30,728 bases of DNA from Gp13-AA77 sp036521995. Its GTDB lineage: Bacteria > Acidobacteriota > Terriglobia > UBA7540. Under the pieces are notes generated by a model. It made no database searches. It had not been told where the DNA came from and saw only the letters and a list, made by a program, of their open reading frames with translations. A program made the position numbers and the translations under genes. The DNA lies in the NCBI GenBank assembly GCA_036521995.1, contig DATDGR010000176.1, positions 1 through 30,728 on the forward strand, written 5' to 3'. Numbering within the stretch: position 1 is the first letter of the stretch; every line of letters begins with the position of its first letter. This document shows positions 1 through 7,517 of the stretch, piece by piece.

Positions 1-1404
1 GTGGTTGATGGAGGGAAACAAGGGCGTGCTGCGGATGTATCCGATGGACGTTTCGGAGGTGAGGTGCGGGGAAAAAACCCGCGAGTACCGGAGGGCGGCG
101 TTGCGCTGATGATCGAAGAACTGGATGGCGAAGCTGGGATCAATCGCTGTCTGATCGGGATTGGTGACGGGTCCCGTGACCTGGTTCAGGCTGAACCGCC
201 CGAAGACGGTCGCCTTATCGGAAATCTGGTGGTCGATGCGCACGGAAAACTGGTCCGTGCTCGTGGAAACCTTGGAAGACGTGGCATAAGTGCGCGCGCC
301 ATAGGATCCCTGCGGGTCGTTGGGCACAGGATAGCCCGCCAGAACGGGCTCGATCTGGGGGTTGACCGGAATCGTCAGAGTGTCTCCCGGATAAGTGGCG
401 GTATCGATTCCCTGCCGTTCGGCCGCGGTCGGTACGGATAGCACCTGCGTGGTTCCGAGCACCTGCCGGAAGCCCTGGTATTCGCCAAAGTAATAGGTCC
501 GACCACGGCCGTCGTAGATGCCGGGCAGAACGAAGGGTCCGCCGTTGGTAAAGCCAAACTCGTTGCGGACAAAAGGCGGAATGCGGCCCTCGTCGGCGAC
601 GCTCTTGCGGTCAAAAAAATTGCGGGCGTCGAAAGCGGCATTGCGGACGAATTCAAAGACGCTGCCATGGACTTCGTTCGTGCCTGACTTCGTGACCACG
701 TTGGTGTAACTCGCCGCTCCGTGGCCAATCTCAGCCGGCATGACGCCTGAACTGGCCTGCACTTCCTGGATGGCGTCCACGTTGAAGTTGGAGAAAGTCG
801 CGCCACCCATCTCGGGATCGGTGGTGTCCGCCCCATCGAGCGCGAACACGGTCGTGACGCCACGCTGCCCGTTCACGGCGAACTGCTGGGTGAAGTTGGC
901 GGCGCCATTGGCATCTGTCATGGTGCCGGCCGCCAGCAGGAGCAACTTGCTGAAGTCGCGCTCATTGAGAGGAAGGCTCGAGACTTCTCCGCTAGACAGA
1001 TGCTCGCCGCCGCTTGCCCGGCGAGAGGATGCTTGCCCTGAGGTCACCAGGCGGAGTTCCTGCGGCTGGACCGAGAGCTGCAACCCGTCGGGGAGCGCTG
1101 TCCCGGCCGCGATCACCACTGGATTGGCGGTCTTCCAGCTTTTTCCGCCTGAGCTTGCGGAAACCTCATAGCTGCCCGCCGCAATATCGGGAATGGTAAA
1201 CTCGCCGCTCGCTGAAGTGGTGGCCGAGTAGTCGTGGTCGCCTGAGGTCGAGTGCAGCCTGAGGATGGCTCCGCCCACAGGGTTTCCGGTGGCGTCACGC
1301 AAGGTCCCGCCCCAGGACGTTGCCGCACAGACCGGCGGTGCCATCGTTAGGCACAGAGCGACGAGGCGGAAGGCGCGAATCAAGCCATCAAAGGGATGGT
1401 GCAT
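1..1404 (-). CDS. TonB-dependent receptor, N-terminal part (runs off left edge)
   Basis: Outer-membrane receptor of the large acidobacterial Oar-like type, which takes up big substrates with energy from TonB/ExbB/ExbD. The frame is open from ATG at 1404 to the window edge (468 codons), so the C-terminal barrel is missing. Residues 1 to about 26 form a signal peptide (hydrophobic LVALCLTMAPPVCA, cleavage before ATS). Residues about 27-110 are a carboxypeptidase-regulatory-like beta-sandwich (GTLRDATGNPVGGAILRL and GEFTIPDIAAGSYEVSAS). A plug domain follows, with SLPLNERDFSKLLLL, QQFAVNGQRG, FALDGADTTDPEMGG and NVVTKSGTNEVHGSVFEFVRN, all typical of this family. Barrel strands begin after about residue 290. 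It lies 123 nt downstream of a secreted hydrolase on the same strand and may be cotranscribed. The Shine-Dalgarno is weak. Substrate cannot be predicted. Confidence 0.9.
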   Translation of the reverse strand, partial: MHHPFDGLIRAFRLVALCLTMAPPVCAATSWGGTLRDATGNPVGGAILRLHSTSGDHDYSATTSASGEFTIPDIAAGSYEVSASSGGKSWKTANPVVIAAGTALPDGLQLSVQPQELRLVTSGQASSRRASGGEHLSSGEVSSLPLNERDFSKLLLLAAGTMTDANGAANFTQQFAVNGQRGVTTVFALDGADTTDPEMGGATFSNFNVDAIQEVQASSGVMPAEIGHGAASYTNVVTKSGTNEVHGSVFEFVRNAAFDARNFFDRKSVADEGRIPPFVRNEFGFTNGGPFVLPGIYDGRGRTYYFGEYQGFRQVLGTTQVLSVPTAAERQGIDTATYPGDTLTIPVNPQIEPVLAGYPVPNDPQGSYGARTYATSSKVSTSTDQFSVRIDHQISDKATVFGRFSLNQVTGPVTNPDQTAIDPSFAIQFFDHQRNAALRYSRVFSPHLTSETSIGYIRSTPLFPSINH

Positions 1405-1527
1405 AGGCTTCGCATCATTATAGCCACGCTCGTTTTCCGCGGCAGCCATGGGACTCCGGGTGCCTCGAGACGAAGGCACAGCGGGAGGGGTCCTATTCTC
1501 AAACGGGCAGCACGGCGAAGATCAGGG

Positions 1528-2610
1528 TCAATGGGTGGGCTGCTGGAGCTTGCAGTAGTTGATCAAATCGTTTTCAATCTGGGTGGCGCCCGCCATGTAG
1601 TTCGCCATCATGTGCCCTGCTGAAGGTACGCAGACGATCGTAATCTGGGAGGTGATGACCGACGCCCACTCGAGGCCTTCCGGGATAGCGCCACCCGTAA
1701 GGTCCTGTCCGCCAAAGACGAAGCGAATGTCCGTCGTGGGAAAGGAAAGGATTGGGGCAGCGGTATCCGACAGGATGCTGTCATGATGAAACAGGCCGGC
1801 ACTCTGCGTTGAACCGTTGATCCCCTTGGAGCAAGGGCCGTTAGGCTTGCCGTCGACCACCCCGGTGTAGGCCGGGTCCACAAAGTTCTCAGCGTTGTTG
1901 AGCCCGTAGGACTCCGACTGGGTCCCGGAACCGCAAGTAGCGCAAGCCACAAACTCGTGCACTGGAGCGCAGCCCTGGTCGATACGCGAGAGCTCGGGAC
2001 CGCTGGTCGCCTCAACCATCGAGAATATGGAGCCCAGGCCATACTGTGACAGCGCATAGGCGATGGCGAACGAGCCGCCGCTGTTTCCAGTCGCGCACAG
2101 TGGAGTACCCGAAGTCAGGATATGGTCATGAACCCATTGCATCGAGGTTGCCGGAAGGCAGGCCAGCGAAAGTGGACCGTTGCCGTCGAGGGCCGGCCCG
2201 GTGAGCCAGCCGGCCACCTGATTGTCGAAGACGATCTGGACGGCGGTGAAGTCAGCCTTAACCACCGCGTTGATTAAGTCGCTTCCGTCCGTGAACTGCG
2301 TATCATAAAACCCAACGCCGCCGCCGCCCGTAATAAAGATGACGGTACCGATCGAGGCGCCCGAGGGGCTTGTAACCTTCAGCGTGGCATCGTAGGGCTG
2401 AATCTGTGTGACTAAAGGGCAAGAGACGTTTAAGCCCCAGCAGGTTCCGCTAAGGCCTCCCGGGTCGGAAGGGCATGCCGCCAGCTCAGTCCCCACGGCG
2501 GTTCCTAGGGAGTCGTTCTTTGCAGCCAGGGCCGCCGGAGGGATTGCCAAGGTGCCGGCAAGCATCATCAAAAGCGCAAGTTTCAAGCAAGCAGAGAGCG
2601 TTCGGTCCAT
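1528..2610 (-). CDS. Secreted alpha/beta-hydrolase-like protein
   Basis: A 360-residue exported protein; family not recognised by name. Residues 1-30 are a signal peptide (LALLMMLAGTLAIPPAALAA). The rest reads as an alpha/beta hydrolase: IGTVIFITGGGGVGFYD resembles the oxyanion-hole strand, and the nucleophile elbow is G-N-S-G-G with Ser177. Candidate acid and base are Asp303 (RFVFGGQDLTGG) and His333 (CVPSAGHMM), in the right order and spacing. About ten Cys residues in the mature part, including CATCGSGT, suggest disulfides and extracytoplasmic folding. ATG at 2610 follows an AAGG box. It lies 40 nt after the DNA ligase on the same strand and upstream of the TonB receptor gene, so it could make a product that the receptor imports; that is inference. 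An esterase, a depolymerase or a non-catalytic hydrolase fold all remain possible. Confidence 0.78.
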   Translation of the reverse strand: MDRTLSACLKLALLMMLAGTLAIPPAALAAKNDSLGTAVGTELAACPSDPGGLSGTCWGLNVSCPLVTQIQPYDATLKVTSPSGASIGTVIFITGGGGVGFYDTQFTDGSDLINAVVKADFTAVQIVFDNQVAGWLTGPALDGNGPLSLACLPATSMQWVHDHILTSGTPLCATGNSGGSFAIAYALSQYGLGSIFSMVEATSGPELSRIDQGCAPVHEFVACATCGSGTQSESYGLNNAENFVDPAYTGVVDGKPNGPCSKGINGSTQSAGLFHHDSILSDTAAPILSFPTTDIRFVFGGQDLTGGAIPEGLEWASVITSQITIVCVPSAGHMMANYMAGATQIENDLINYCKLQQPTH

Positions 2611-2650
2611 AACGCAACCTTATCAGATCCCGGCCGAAGACACAAGACGG

Positions 2651-4276
2651 TCAGCGGATTGAGTGTATTTGACGCTCGTAGAGTTCGCAGACGCGGTCCA
2701 GCGTGTCAATTTCCGAAGCCGGTTTGTCGCGCCGCAGCCGAACGATTCGCGGAAACCGCAGCGCATAACCGCTCTCGTGCCGGCTCGACCGTTGAATATT
2801 GTTAAATGCCACCTCCAGCACCACCGTGGGCTCCACGCGGCGGCGGACGCCCTCGTCTTCCACCGTATGCTCACGAAAGTAGGCAGTCAGATCCTCAATT
2901 TCCGCGTCTCTCAAGCCTGAGTACGCCTTTCCGATGGAGACCAGCCGGTCGCCTTCCCGAACCGAGAACGTGTAGTCGGAAAGCACCCCGTGACGCTTTC
3001 CATGCCCGTACTCAACCGCTGTTACAACGACATCGAGTGTGGCCATCGGCCGCTTGAGCTTCAGCCAGTGGCGGCCCCGGCGCCCCGGGGCGTAGGACGA
3101 ATCCGGCGCCTTAGCCATGATGCCTTCGTGGCCGCGCTCCAGCGCGCCCAGGAAGACTCGCTCAAAATCAGCTTCCGTTTCAGCCCTCATAGGGGTCGAA
3201 ATCTGCAGGGATGGGGCCTGAGCGTGCTCCAGCAGCCCTTCGAGCCGGCGGCGGCGCTCACTCCAGGGCTGGTCGAGCAGCAGGTCGCCGTCGTGCCAGA
3301 GCATATCGTAGACCACCAGGCTAACGGGAACATCGAGCGGCAGAAAGAGGTCCGCGTGTTTGCGGCCCAAGCGGCTTTGAAGCTCCGTGAAAGCAATGGG
3401 GCGGCCGTTGCGCCAACCGAAGATCTCGCCATCGAGAATGAATTCGCCGGGCAGACTCCGAACAGGTGCGATCAGCTCAGTGAACTCAACCAGCTCATCG
3501 AGGGTACGCGAGAAGAACCTTACCGCGCTGCCGCTCTTGTGAACCTGAGCCCGGATGCCATCGTATTTGTCTTCCACCATCGCACCGGCCGGAAAGGTCT
3601 CCGCCAGTTCTGCGGCGGTCTCAGCTGCGCTGGCCAGCATGAATCCCACTGGATGGAACAGCCGCAATCGTGCTTCGCCGAGCCGTCCCGAACTGGCGAG
3701 ACGGAAGGTCTCGCCGATGTCCCCAGTTAGCATGTTGGCGCGCTGAACCTCGGCGAGAGGCCGCCCGAAGGCGCGCGCCAGCGCCTCCTCGACCAGGCCT
3801 TCGTTGAGACCGATCCGCAGTTCGCCAGTGAGGATTTTGACGAAGTACTTGGCTTCAAGGGGCGGAATCCTGCCCAGAATCTGGCAAAGGAGATCGAGCT
3901 TTTGTGCCGTCCCGCGGCGGGCGGCAATTTCGCGAAATGCTGCCTCGGCCTCGGCAAGAGTTAAACCCTGACCCTCGGTCTTTCCGGCCAGCAGCTCCTG
4001 GGCTGCACCTCCCAAGTCTCCGTAGCGGCGGTAGGCGGCTTCCATCTCGGCGGCGCTTGCCCCCGAGACGAGGTTCAGTGCCTTCCAAATCAGACTGCCG
4101 CCGACCTGGGTCACGTGCTCCGAGAGCTTCGGGAACGCCCGCCCCGTAAAGAACAGGACGGCGCGGGGCGCGTCTTCGGAGGGGAGTGCGCGCAGATAAT
4201 CGCCCACCAGCCGCATCTTCTCGGTCTTCTTGGTGGTCGCCGCGATCGCCTCGCACGCTTCGGCAAATCGACGCAT
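2651..4276 (-). CDS. ATP-dependent DNA ligase
   Basis: Seals nicks using ATP through a ligase-AMP intermediate; a second ligase beside the NAD-dependent LigA expected in bacteria. It has 541 residues in the three-domain order of the eukaryotic/archaeal ligase I type. Residues about 1-190 are a helical DNA-binding domain (FVKILTGELRIGLNEGLVEEAL). Residues about 200-410 are the nucleotidyltransferase domain: motif I EDKYDGIRAQ with nucleophile Lys237, motif III FILDGEIFGW (Glu284), motif IV EGIMAK (384-389) and motif V WLKLKR. Residues about 410-530 are the OB fold, ending with RFPRIVRLRRDKP. All catalytic motifs are intact. ATG at 4276 lies 3 nt after the stop of the upstream gene, so translation is probably coupled. 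No ligase-associated helicase, exonuclease or endonuclease genes, which often accompany bacterial ATP ligases, are visible here. Likely role: accessory repair. Confidence 0.95.
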   Translation of the reverse strand: MRRFAEACEAIAATTKKTEKMRLVGDYLRALPSEDAPRAVLFFTGRAFPKLSEHVTQVGGSLIWKALNLVSGASAAEMEAAYRRYGDLGGAAQELLAGKTEGQGLTLAEAEAAFREIAARRGTAQKLDLLCQILGRIPPLEAKYFVKILTGELRIGLNEGLVEEALARAFGRPLAEVQRANMLTGDIGETFRLASSGRLGEARLRLFHPVGFMLASAAETAAELAETFPAGAMVEDKYDGIRAQVHKSGSAVRFFSRTLDELVEFTELIAPVRSLPGEFILDGEIFGWRNGRPIAFTELQSRLGRKHADLFLPLDVPVSLVVYDMLWHDGDLLLDQPWSERRRRLEGLLEHAQAPSLQISTPMRAETEADFERVFLGALERGHEGIMAKAPDSSYAPGRRGRHWLKLKRPMATLDVVVTAVEYGHGKRHGVLSDYTFSVREGDRLVSIGKAYSGLRDAEIEDLTAYFREHTVEDEGVRRRVEPTVVLEVAFNNIQRSSRHESGYALRFPRIVRLRRDKPASEIDTLDRVCELYERQIHSIR

Positions 4277-4279
4277 AAG

Positions 4280-4744
4280 TCACAGGAGGCTGCGCCCGTC
4301 CTGGTCCACGGGATTTTGGAGCAACTCATTCAACGCGGCCCGGAAAGCCTGATGGATCACGTTCCAAGTGCGACGCACTTCGTGCGGACCCTCGTATTGG
4401 GCCACACTCTGGTCCATGGGTTGGACCTCATGTTCGGATGGACCCACACTTGAATCCGCAGCCTCCGTCTGAGCGAAGAAGGCTTCGGCCGTGGGCCAGG
4501 CGACTCGAATGTCCGGCTGATGCGGCAGGCGGCGGTCAAAATCGAGCTTGCCGCGCCGGATCATCACAGCCCACTCCAGGCCCCAGTCCACAATGGTCCA
4601 GACGGAGGTCAGGTCCGCCTCGCGGATATGCTGCCGCACCTTGCGGCTTCGGGCCGCCAGCACCAGGGCGCGCTGGATCAGCCGCTGCGCGGCGCGCTTC
4701 GAGAGACCAGCGGGCGCCTCTTCGAACTGGGGTGAATGACTCAC
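4280..4744 (-). CDS. Small hypothetical protein, possibly SCP2-like
   Basis: A 154-residue protein of unknown function. GTG at 4744 is chosen because a GAGGA box sits about 7 nt upstream; the frame stays open further upstream but that part overlaps the crotonase gene in another frame. It starts with an arginine-rich helix (GLSKRAAQRLIQRALVLAARSRKVR). The segment SVWTIVDWGLEWAVMIRRGKL followed by QPDIRVAWPTAEAFF faintly resembles sterol-carrier-protein-2 domains (a Trp strand, a GK turn, PDI.., an F/L helix); this is a weak guess. The C-terminus is polar and probably partly disordered. No signal peptide or membrane segment is seen. It starts 10 nt after the crotonase stop and ends 3 nt before the ligase start, so it is firmly inside the mutase-ligase operon. 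Confidence 0.6.
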   Translation of the reverse strand: MSHSPQFEEAPAGLSKRAAQRLIQRALVLAARSRKVRQHIREADLTSVWTIVDWGLEWAVMIRRGKLDFDRRLPHQPDIRVAWPTAEAFFAQTEAADSSVGPSEHEVQPMDQSVAQYEGPHEVRRTWNVIHQAFRAALNELLQNPVDQDGRSLL

Positions 4745-4754
4745 CTTCAATTCC

Positions 4755-5366
4755 TCAGATAGGCCCTGCCCGGCCTGCTTCAACGGCCATCTGCCGGGCG
4801 CGGCGAGCAGCCGCCGGGACCAGATCCACCGAAGACACAAGCTCTTCGACCAGGCCCAGCGTGAGAGCTTGCGTGGCCGGAACACGCTCGCCGGTAAGAA
4901 ACATCTGCAAAGCAGGACTGCGACCGACCAACTTCGGCAGTCGCCCGGCTCCACCCCAGCCGGTAATGAGGCCAAGCGCTGCCCCCGGGTACCCGAAGCT
5001 CGAATCATAAGCTGCCACGCGCCCGTGGCATGCCAGGGCCAAGTCGAGGCCACCGCCCAAGCAGAATCTGCGGATGGCGGCCACCACGGGGATCGGTGAT
5101 CGAGCTATCTCCCCGAAAGTCGCCTGGCCGCTGCGCGCAAAGCCGAACGCGGCCACCCCAGACACCTGGGAAACCTCTTCGATCCTGGCGCCGGTCGCGA
5201 AGGAACGCGAATTGGCCGCGATCACCATGCCCTCGAAACAGCCGGCGGATTGAATGGCGCGCAGATGCTGCCGCAACTCAGCGAGGACGTCACGGCTGAG
5301 GCGAGGATACTCGGGCTCTTCTGAGAAGGTGAGGATGGCGATGGAGTCGTAGCTTGAAAGCTCCAC
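4755..5366 (-). CDS. Short crotonase-fold protein (enoyl-CoA hydratase/isomerase family)
   Basis: Crotonase-superfamily protein expected to bind acyl-CoA. GTG at 5366 is chosen because longer starts overlap the B12-binding subunit gene; it gives 203 residues against about 260 usual for the family. The oxyanion-hole segment RSFATGARIEEV (about 55-65) and the second one, PIPVVAAIRRFCLGGGLDLAL (92-111), are clear. The two catalytic glutamates of enoyl-CoA hydratase are not kept: the GGGCE position is Asp108 and the second Glu position is Gly128 (FGYPGAALG). The C-terminal trimerisation helices are missing; the protein ends soon after GLVEELVSSVDLVPAAARRARQ. It follows the mutase subunits by 19 nt. 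In Escherichia coli a crotonase (methylmalonyl-CoA decarboxylase, ScpB) also sits beside a B12 mutase, so decarboxylation or isomerisation of the mutase product is possible. Hydratase activity is doubtful. Confidence 0.82.
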   Translation of the reverse strand: MELSSYDSIAILTFSEEPEYPRLSRDVLAELRQHLRAIQSAGCFEGMVIAANSRSFATGARIEEVSQVSGVAAFGFARSGQATFGEIARSPIPVVAAIRRFCLGGGLDLALACHGRVAAYDSSFGYPGAALGLITGWGGAGRLPKLVGRSPALQMFLTGERVPATQALTLGLVEELVSSVDLVPAAARRARQMAVEAGRAGPI

Positions 5367-5385
5367 GGTTGGAAGGGGCTGCTTG

Positions 5386-5790
5386 TCAGATTGTCTTGGT
5401 CGCGACGCGGGCGCGAATGAATTCCACAATATCCTGAGTGGACGCGCCCGGCTGAAAGACCTCAGTGACGCCGGCCTGTTTGAGAGCGGGAATGTCCTCT
5501 TCCGGGATGATCCCGCCCACCAGGAGGAGGACGTCATCCATGCGCTCGGCGCGCAGCAGCTCGCAGATGCGCGGCACGATGGTGTTGTGGGCGCCGGAAA
5601 GGATCGAGATACCGATGGCGTCCACGTCTTCCTGCACAGCGGCGCGGGCGATCTGCTCCGGCGTCTGGCGCAGACCGGTGTAGATCACCTCCATACCGGC
5701 ATCACGCAAGGCGCGCGCGACGATCTTGGCGCCACGATCGTGGCCGTCAAGGCCAGGTTTGGCAACGAGCACTCGGATGCGCTTATCCAT
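5386..5790 (-). CDS. icmB: B12-binding small subunit of acyl-CoA mutase (IcmB-like)
   Basis: A 134-residue Rossmann-type cobalamin-binding subunit that supplies adenosylcobalamin to the mutase large subunit. The base-off/His-on signature D-x-H-x-x-G is present in AKPGLDGHDRGAK (Asp15, His17, Gly20). Other family marks are AGMEVIYTGLRQTPEQI, DAIGISILSGAH and LLLVGGIIPEEDI. The length matches IcmB of isobutyryl-CoA mutase and free-standing B12 subunits of archaeal-type mutases. It starts 38 nt after the large-subunit stop on the same strand, so the two are cotranscribed. A MeaB/ArgK G-protein chaperone, often adjacent to such mutases, is not in this window. By itself the subunit does not reveal the substrate; the icmB symbol follows from the large subunit and is inferential. 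Confidence 0.93.
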   Translation of the reverse strand: MDKRIRVLVAKPGLDGHDRGAKIVARALRDAGMEVIYTGLRQTPEQIARAAVQEDVDAIGISILSGAHNTIVPRICELLRAERMDDVLLLVGGIIPEEDIPALKQAGVTEVFQPGASTQDIVEFIRARVATKTI

Positions 5791-5828
5791 GGCTCATAGG
5801 GCGAGGTCACGAGTGACCACAAACGCGA

Positions 5829-7517
5829 TTATCCGAACGCCGGCTCTTCGTAGGTCCCAAATACGCGCCGCAACACGTCGCACATCTCGCCGAGCGTGGC
5901 GTAGGCCCGCACGCACTCAAGAATATGAGGCATAAGATTCCGGTCCGTTCCCGCGGCGCCACGCAAGGCTTCGAGCGCGGACTGTACGCGAGCCTGGTCG
6001 CGCGTGCGGCGAAGCTCCGCCAATTTCTCGCTTTGATGGCGGGCGACCGCCTCGTCGATCACCAGAATATCGATAGAGCGCTTCTCATCGGTCACAAACT
6101 CGTTCACGCCCACGATGATCTTTTCCTTGCGCTCGAGCTGCCGCTGGTAGGTGTAGGCGGCTTCGTGGATCTCGCGCTGCGGGAACCCTTTCTCCACCGC
6201 GGCCACCATGCCGCCCAAGGCGTCGATGCGCTCGATGTAGTCCCAGCAGGCGCGCTCAGTCTCAAGCGTCAGCTTCTCGACAAAGTAAGAACCGGCCAGC
6301 GGGTCCACGGTGTTGGGCACGCCGCTTTCGTGCGCGATCACCTGCTGCGTGCGCAAGGCCAGGGTCACGGCCGATTCGGTGGGCAGCGCCCAGGCCTCGT
6401 CGAGCGAATTGGTGTGCAGGCTCTGCGTCCCCCCGAGCACTCCCGCCAGGGCTTGAATCGTGGTCCGGATCACGTTGTTGTAGGGCTGCTGCGCGGTCAG
6501 CGAACAGCCTGCCGTCTGCGTGTGGAAGCGGCAGAGCCACGAACGGGGATTCTTGGCGCCGTAGCGCTCGCGACACACGCGGGCCCAGACCTTACGCGCG
6601 GCGCGATACTTGGCGATCTCCTCAAACAGATCGTTGTGAGCGTTGAAGAAGAAGCTCATGCGGGGCGCGAACTCGTCCACGTCCATCCCGGCTCGCATCA
6701 CCCATTCGACGTATTCCATGCCGTCGCGGAGGGTAAAGGCGAGTTCCTGCACGGCGGTCGAGCCCGCTTCGCGAATGTGGTAACCGCTGATCGAAATGGG
6801 ATTCCAGCGCGGCACCTCGCGAGCGCCGAAGGTAATGGTGTCCACCACCAGGCGCATGGAGGGCTCGGGCGGAAAGATGTACTCCTTCTGAGCGATGTAC
6901 TCCTTCAGGATGTCGTTCTGGGTGGTGCCCGAAATCTTCTTCCAGTCGGCGCCGTTCTTCTCCGCCACCACCAGGTACATGGCCCAGATGATGGCCGCCG
7001 GGGAGTTGATGGTCATGGAGGTGGTGACCTGTTCGAGCGGCAGACCGCCGAGCAGTACCTCCATGTCGGCCAGCGAGGAGATGGCGACGCCGCACTTGCC
7101 CACCTCGCCTTCGGCCAGCGGGTGGTCGCTGTCGTAGCCCATCAATGTAGGCAAGTCAAAAGCGATGGAAAGGCCGGTCTGTCCTTGCTTCAGGAGGTAG
7201 TGAAGGCGGGCGTTGGTATCCTGCGGGCTGCCGAAGCCGGAGAACTGCCGCATGGTCCAGAGCTTTCCGCGGTACATGGTGCGGTGGATGCCGCGCGTGA
7301 ACGGGTACTCGCCCGGATCGCCGAGATCGCGCCGGTAGTCGAAGTCTGCCAGGTCGTCCGGGGTGTAGAGCGGCTGGACGGGCACGCCGGAAAGCGTGGT
7401 GAACCGCGCCGGGCTCCCTTCACTCGGGGTCTCGTGAACTGGACTGCTGGCGGTCTCCGGATCCGCAGGCGTGTACTTGCTGCGCGGCTCGATTTCAACG
7501 GCTTGATCCTTGGTCAT
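5829..7517 (-). CDS. icmA: Acyl-CoA mutase large subunit, isobutyryl-CoA mutase type
   Basis: Catalytic TIM-barrel subunit of an adenosylcobalamin-dependent acyl-CoA mutase, 562 residues. It clearly belongs to the methylmalonyl-CoA mutase family: YPFTRGIHRTMYRGKLWTMR, GYDSDHPL, SISGYHIREAG (His247), QTAGCSLTAQQPYNN and GGTQSLHTNSLDEA. The two residues that set substrate choice read Phe92 (WTMRQF) and Gln210 (EYIAQKEY). Established work on the family gives Tyr89/Arg207 in methylmalonyl-CoA mutase and Phe80/Gln198 in Streptomyces IcmA, so this enzyme should interconvert isobutyryl-CoA and n-butyryl-CoA or a similar non-carboxylated acyl-CoA. Its length also matches IcmA (566). It is first gene of a five-gene operon. 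A possible promoter upstream (TTGACT-N17-TGCAAT, 7555 to 7527) would leave almost no leader and is weak. Automatic annotation would probably call it methylmalonyl-CoA mutase. Confidence 0.92.
   Translation of the reverse strand: MTKDQAVEIEPRSKYTPADPETASSPVHETPSEGSPARFTTLSGVPVQPLYTPDDLADFDYRRDLGDPGEYPFTRGIHRTMYRGKLWTMRQFSGFGSPQDTNARLHYLLKQGQTGLSIAFDLPTLMGYDSDHPLAEGEVGKCGVAISSLADMEVLLGGLPLEQVTTSMTINSPAAIIWAMYLVVAEKNGADWKKISGTTQNDILKEYIAQKEYIFPPEPSMRLVVDTITFGAREVPRWNPISISGYHIREAGSTAVQELAFTLRDGMEYVEWVMRAGMDVDEFAPRMSFFFNAHNDLFEEIAKYRAARKVWARVCRERYGAKNPRSWLCRFHTQTAGCSLTAQQPYNNVIRTTIQALAGVLGGTQSLHTNSLDEAWALPTESAVTLALRTQQVIAHESGVPNTVDPLAGSYFVEKLTLETERACWDYIERIDALGGMVAAVEKGFPQREIHEAAYTYQRQLERKEKIIVGVNEFVTDEKRSIDILVIDEAVARHQSEKLAELRRTRDQARVQSALEALRGAAGTDRNLMPHILECVRAYATLGEMCDVLRRVFGTYEEPAFG

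Noticed and set aside
2990..3730. Plus-strand frame (246 codons) antisense to the DNA ligase
   Set aside because: Overlaps ligase motifs I to IV on the other strand; no recognisable product.
4280..5053. Longer version of the small SCP2-like gene starting at 5053
   Set aside because: The extra 103 codons overlap the crotonase gene in another frame; a GTG with a good Shine-Dalgarno exists at 4744.
5829..7517. Plain methylmalonyl-CoA mutase call
   Set aside because: Phe92 and Gln210 replace the Tyr and Arg that bind the substrate carboxylate in methylmalonyl-CoA mutase.
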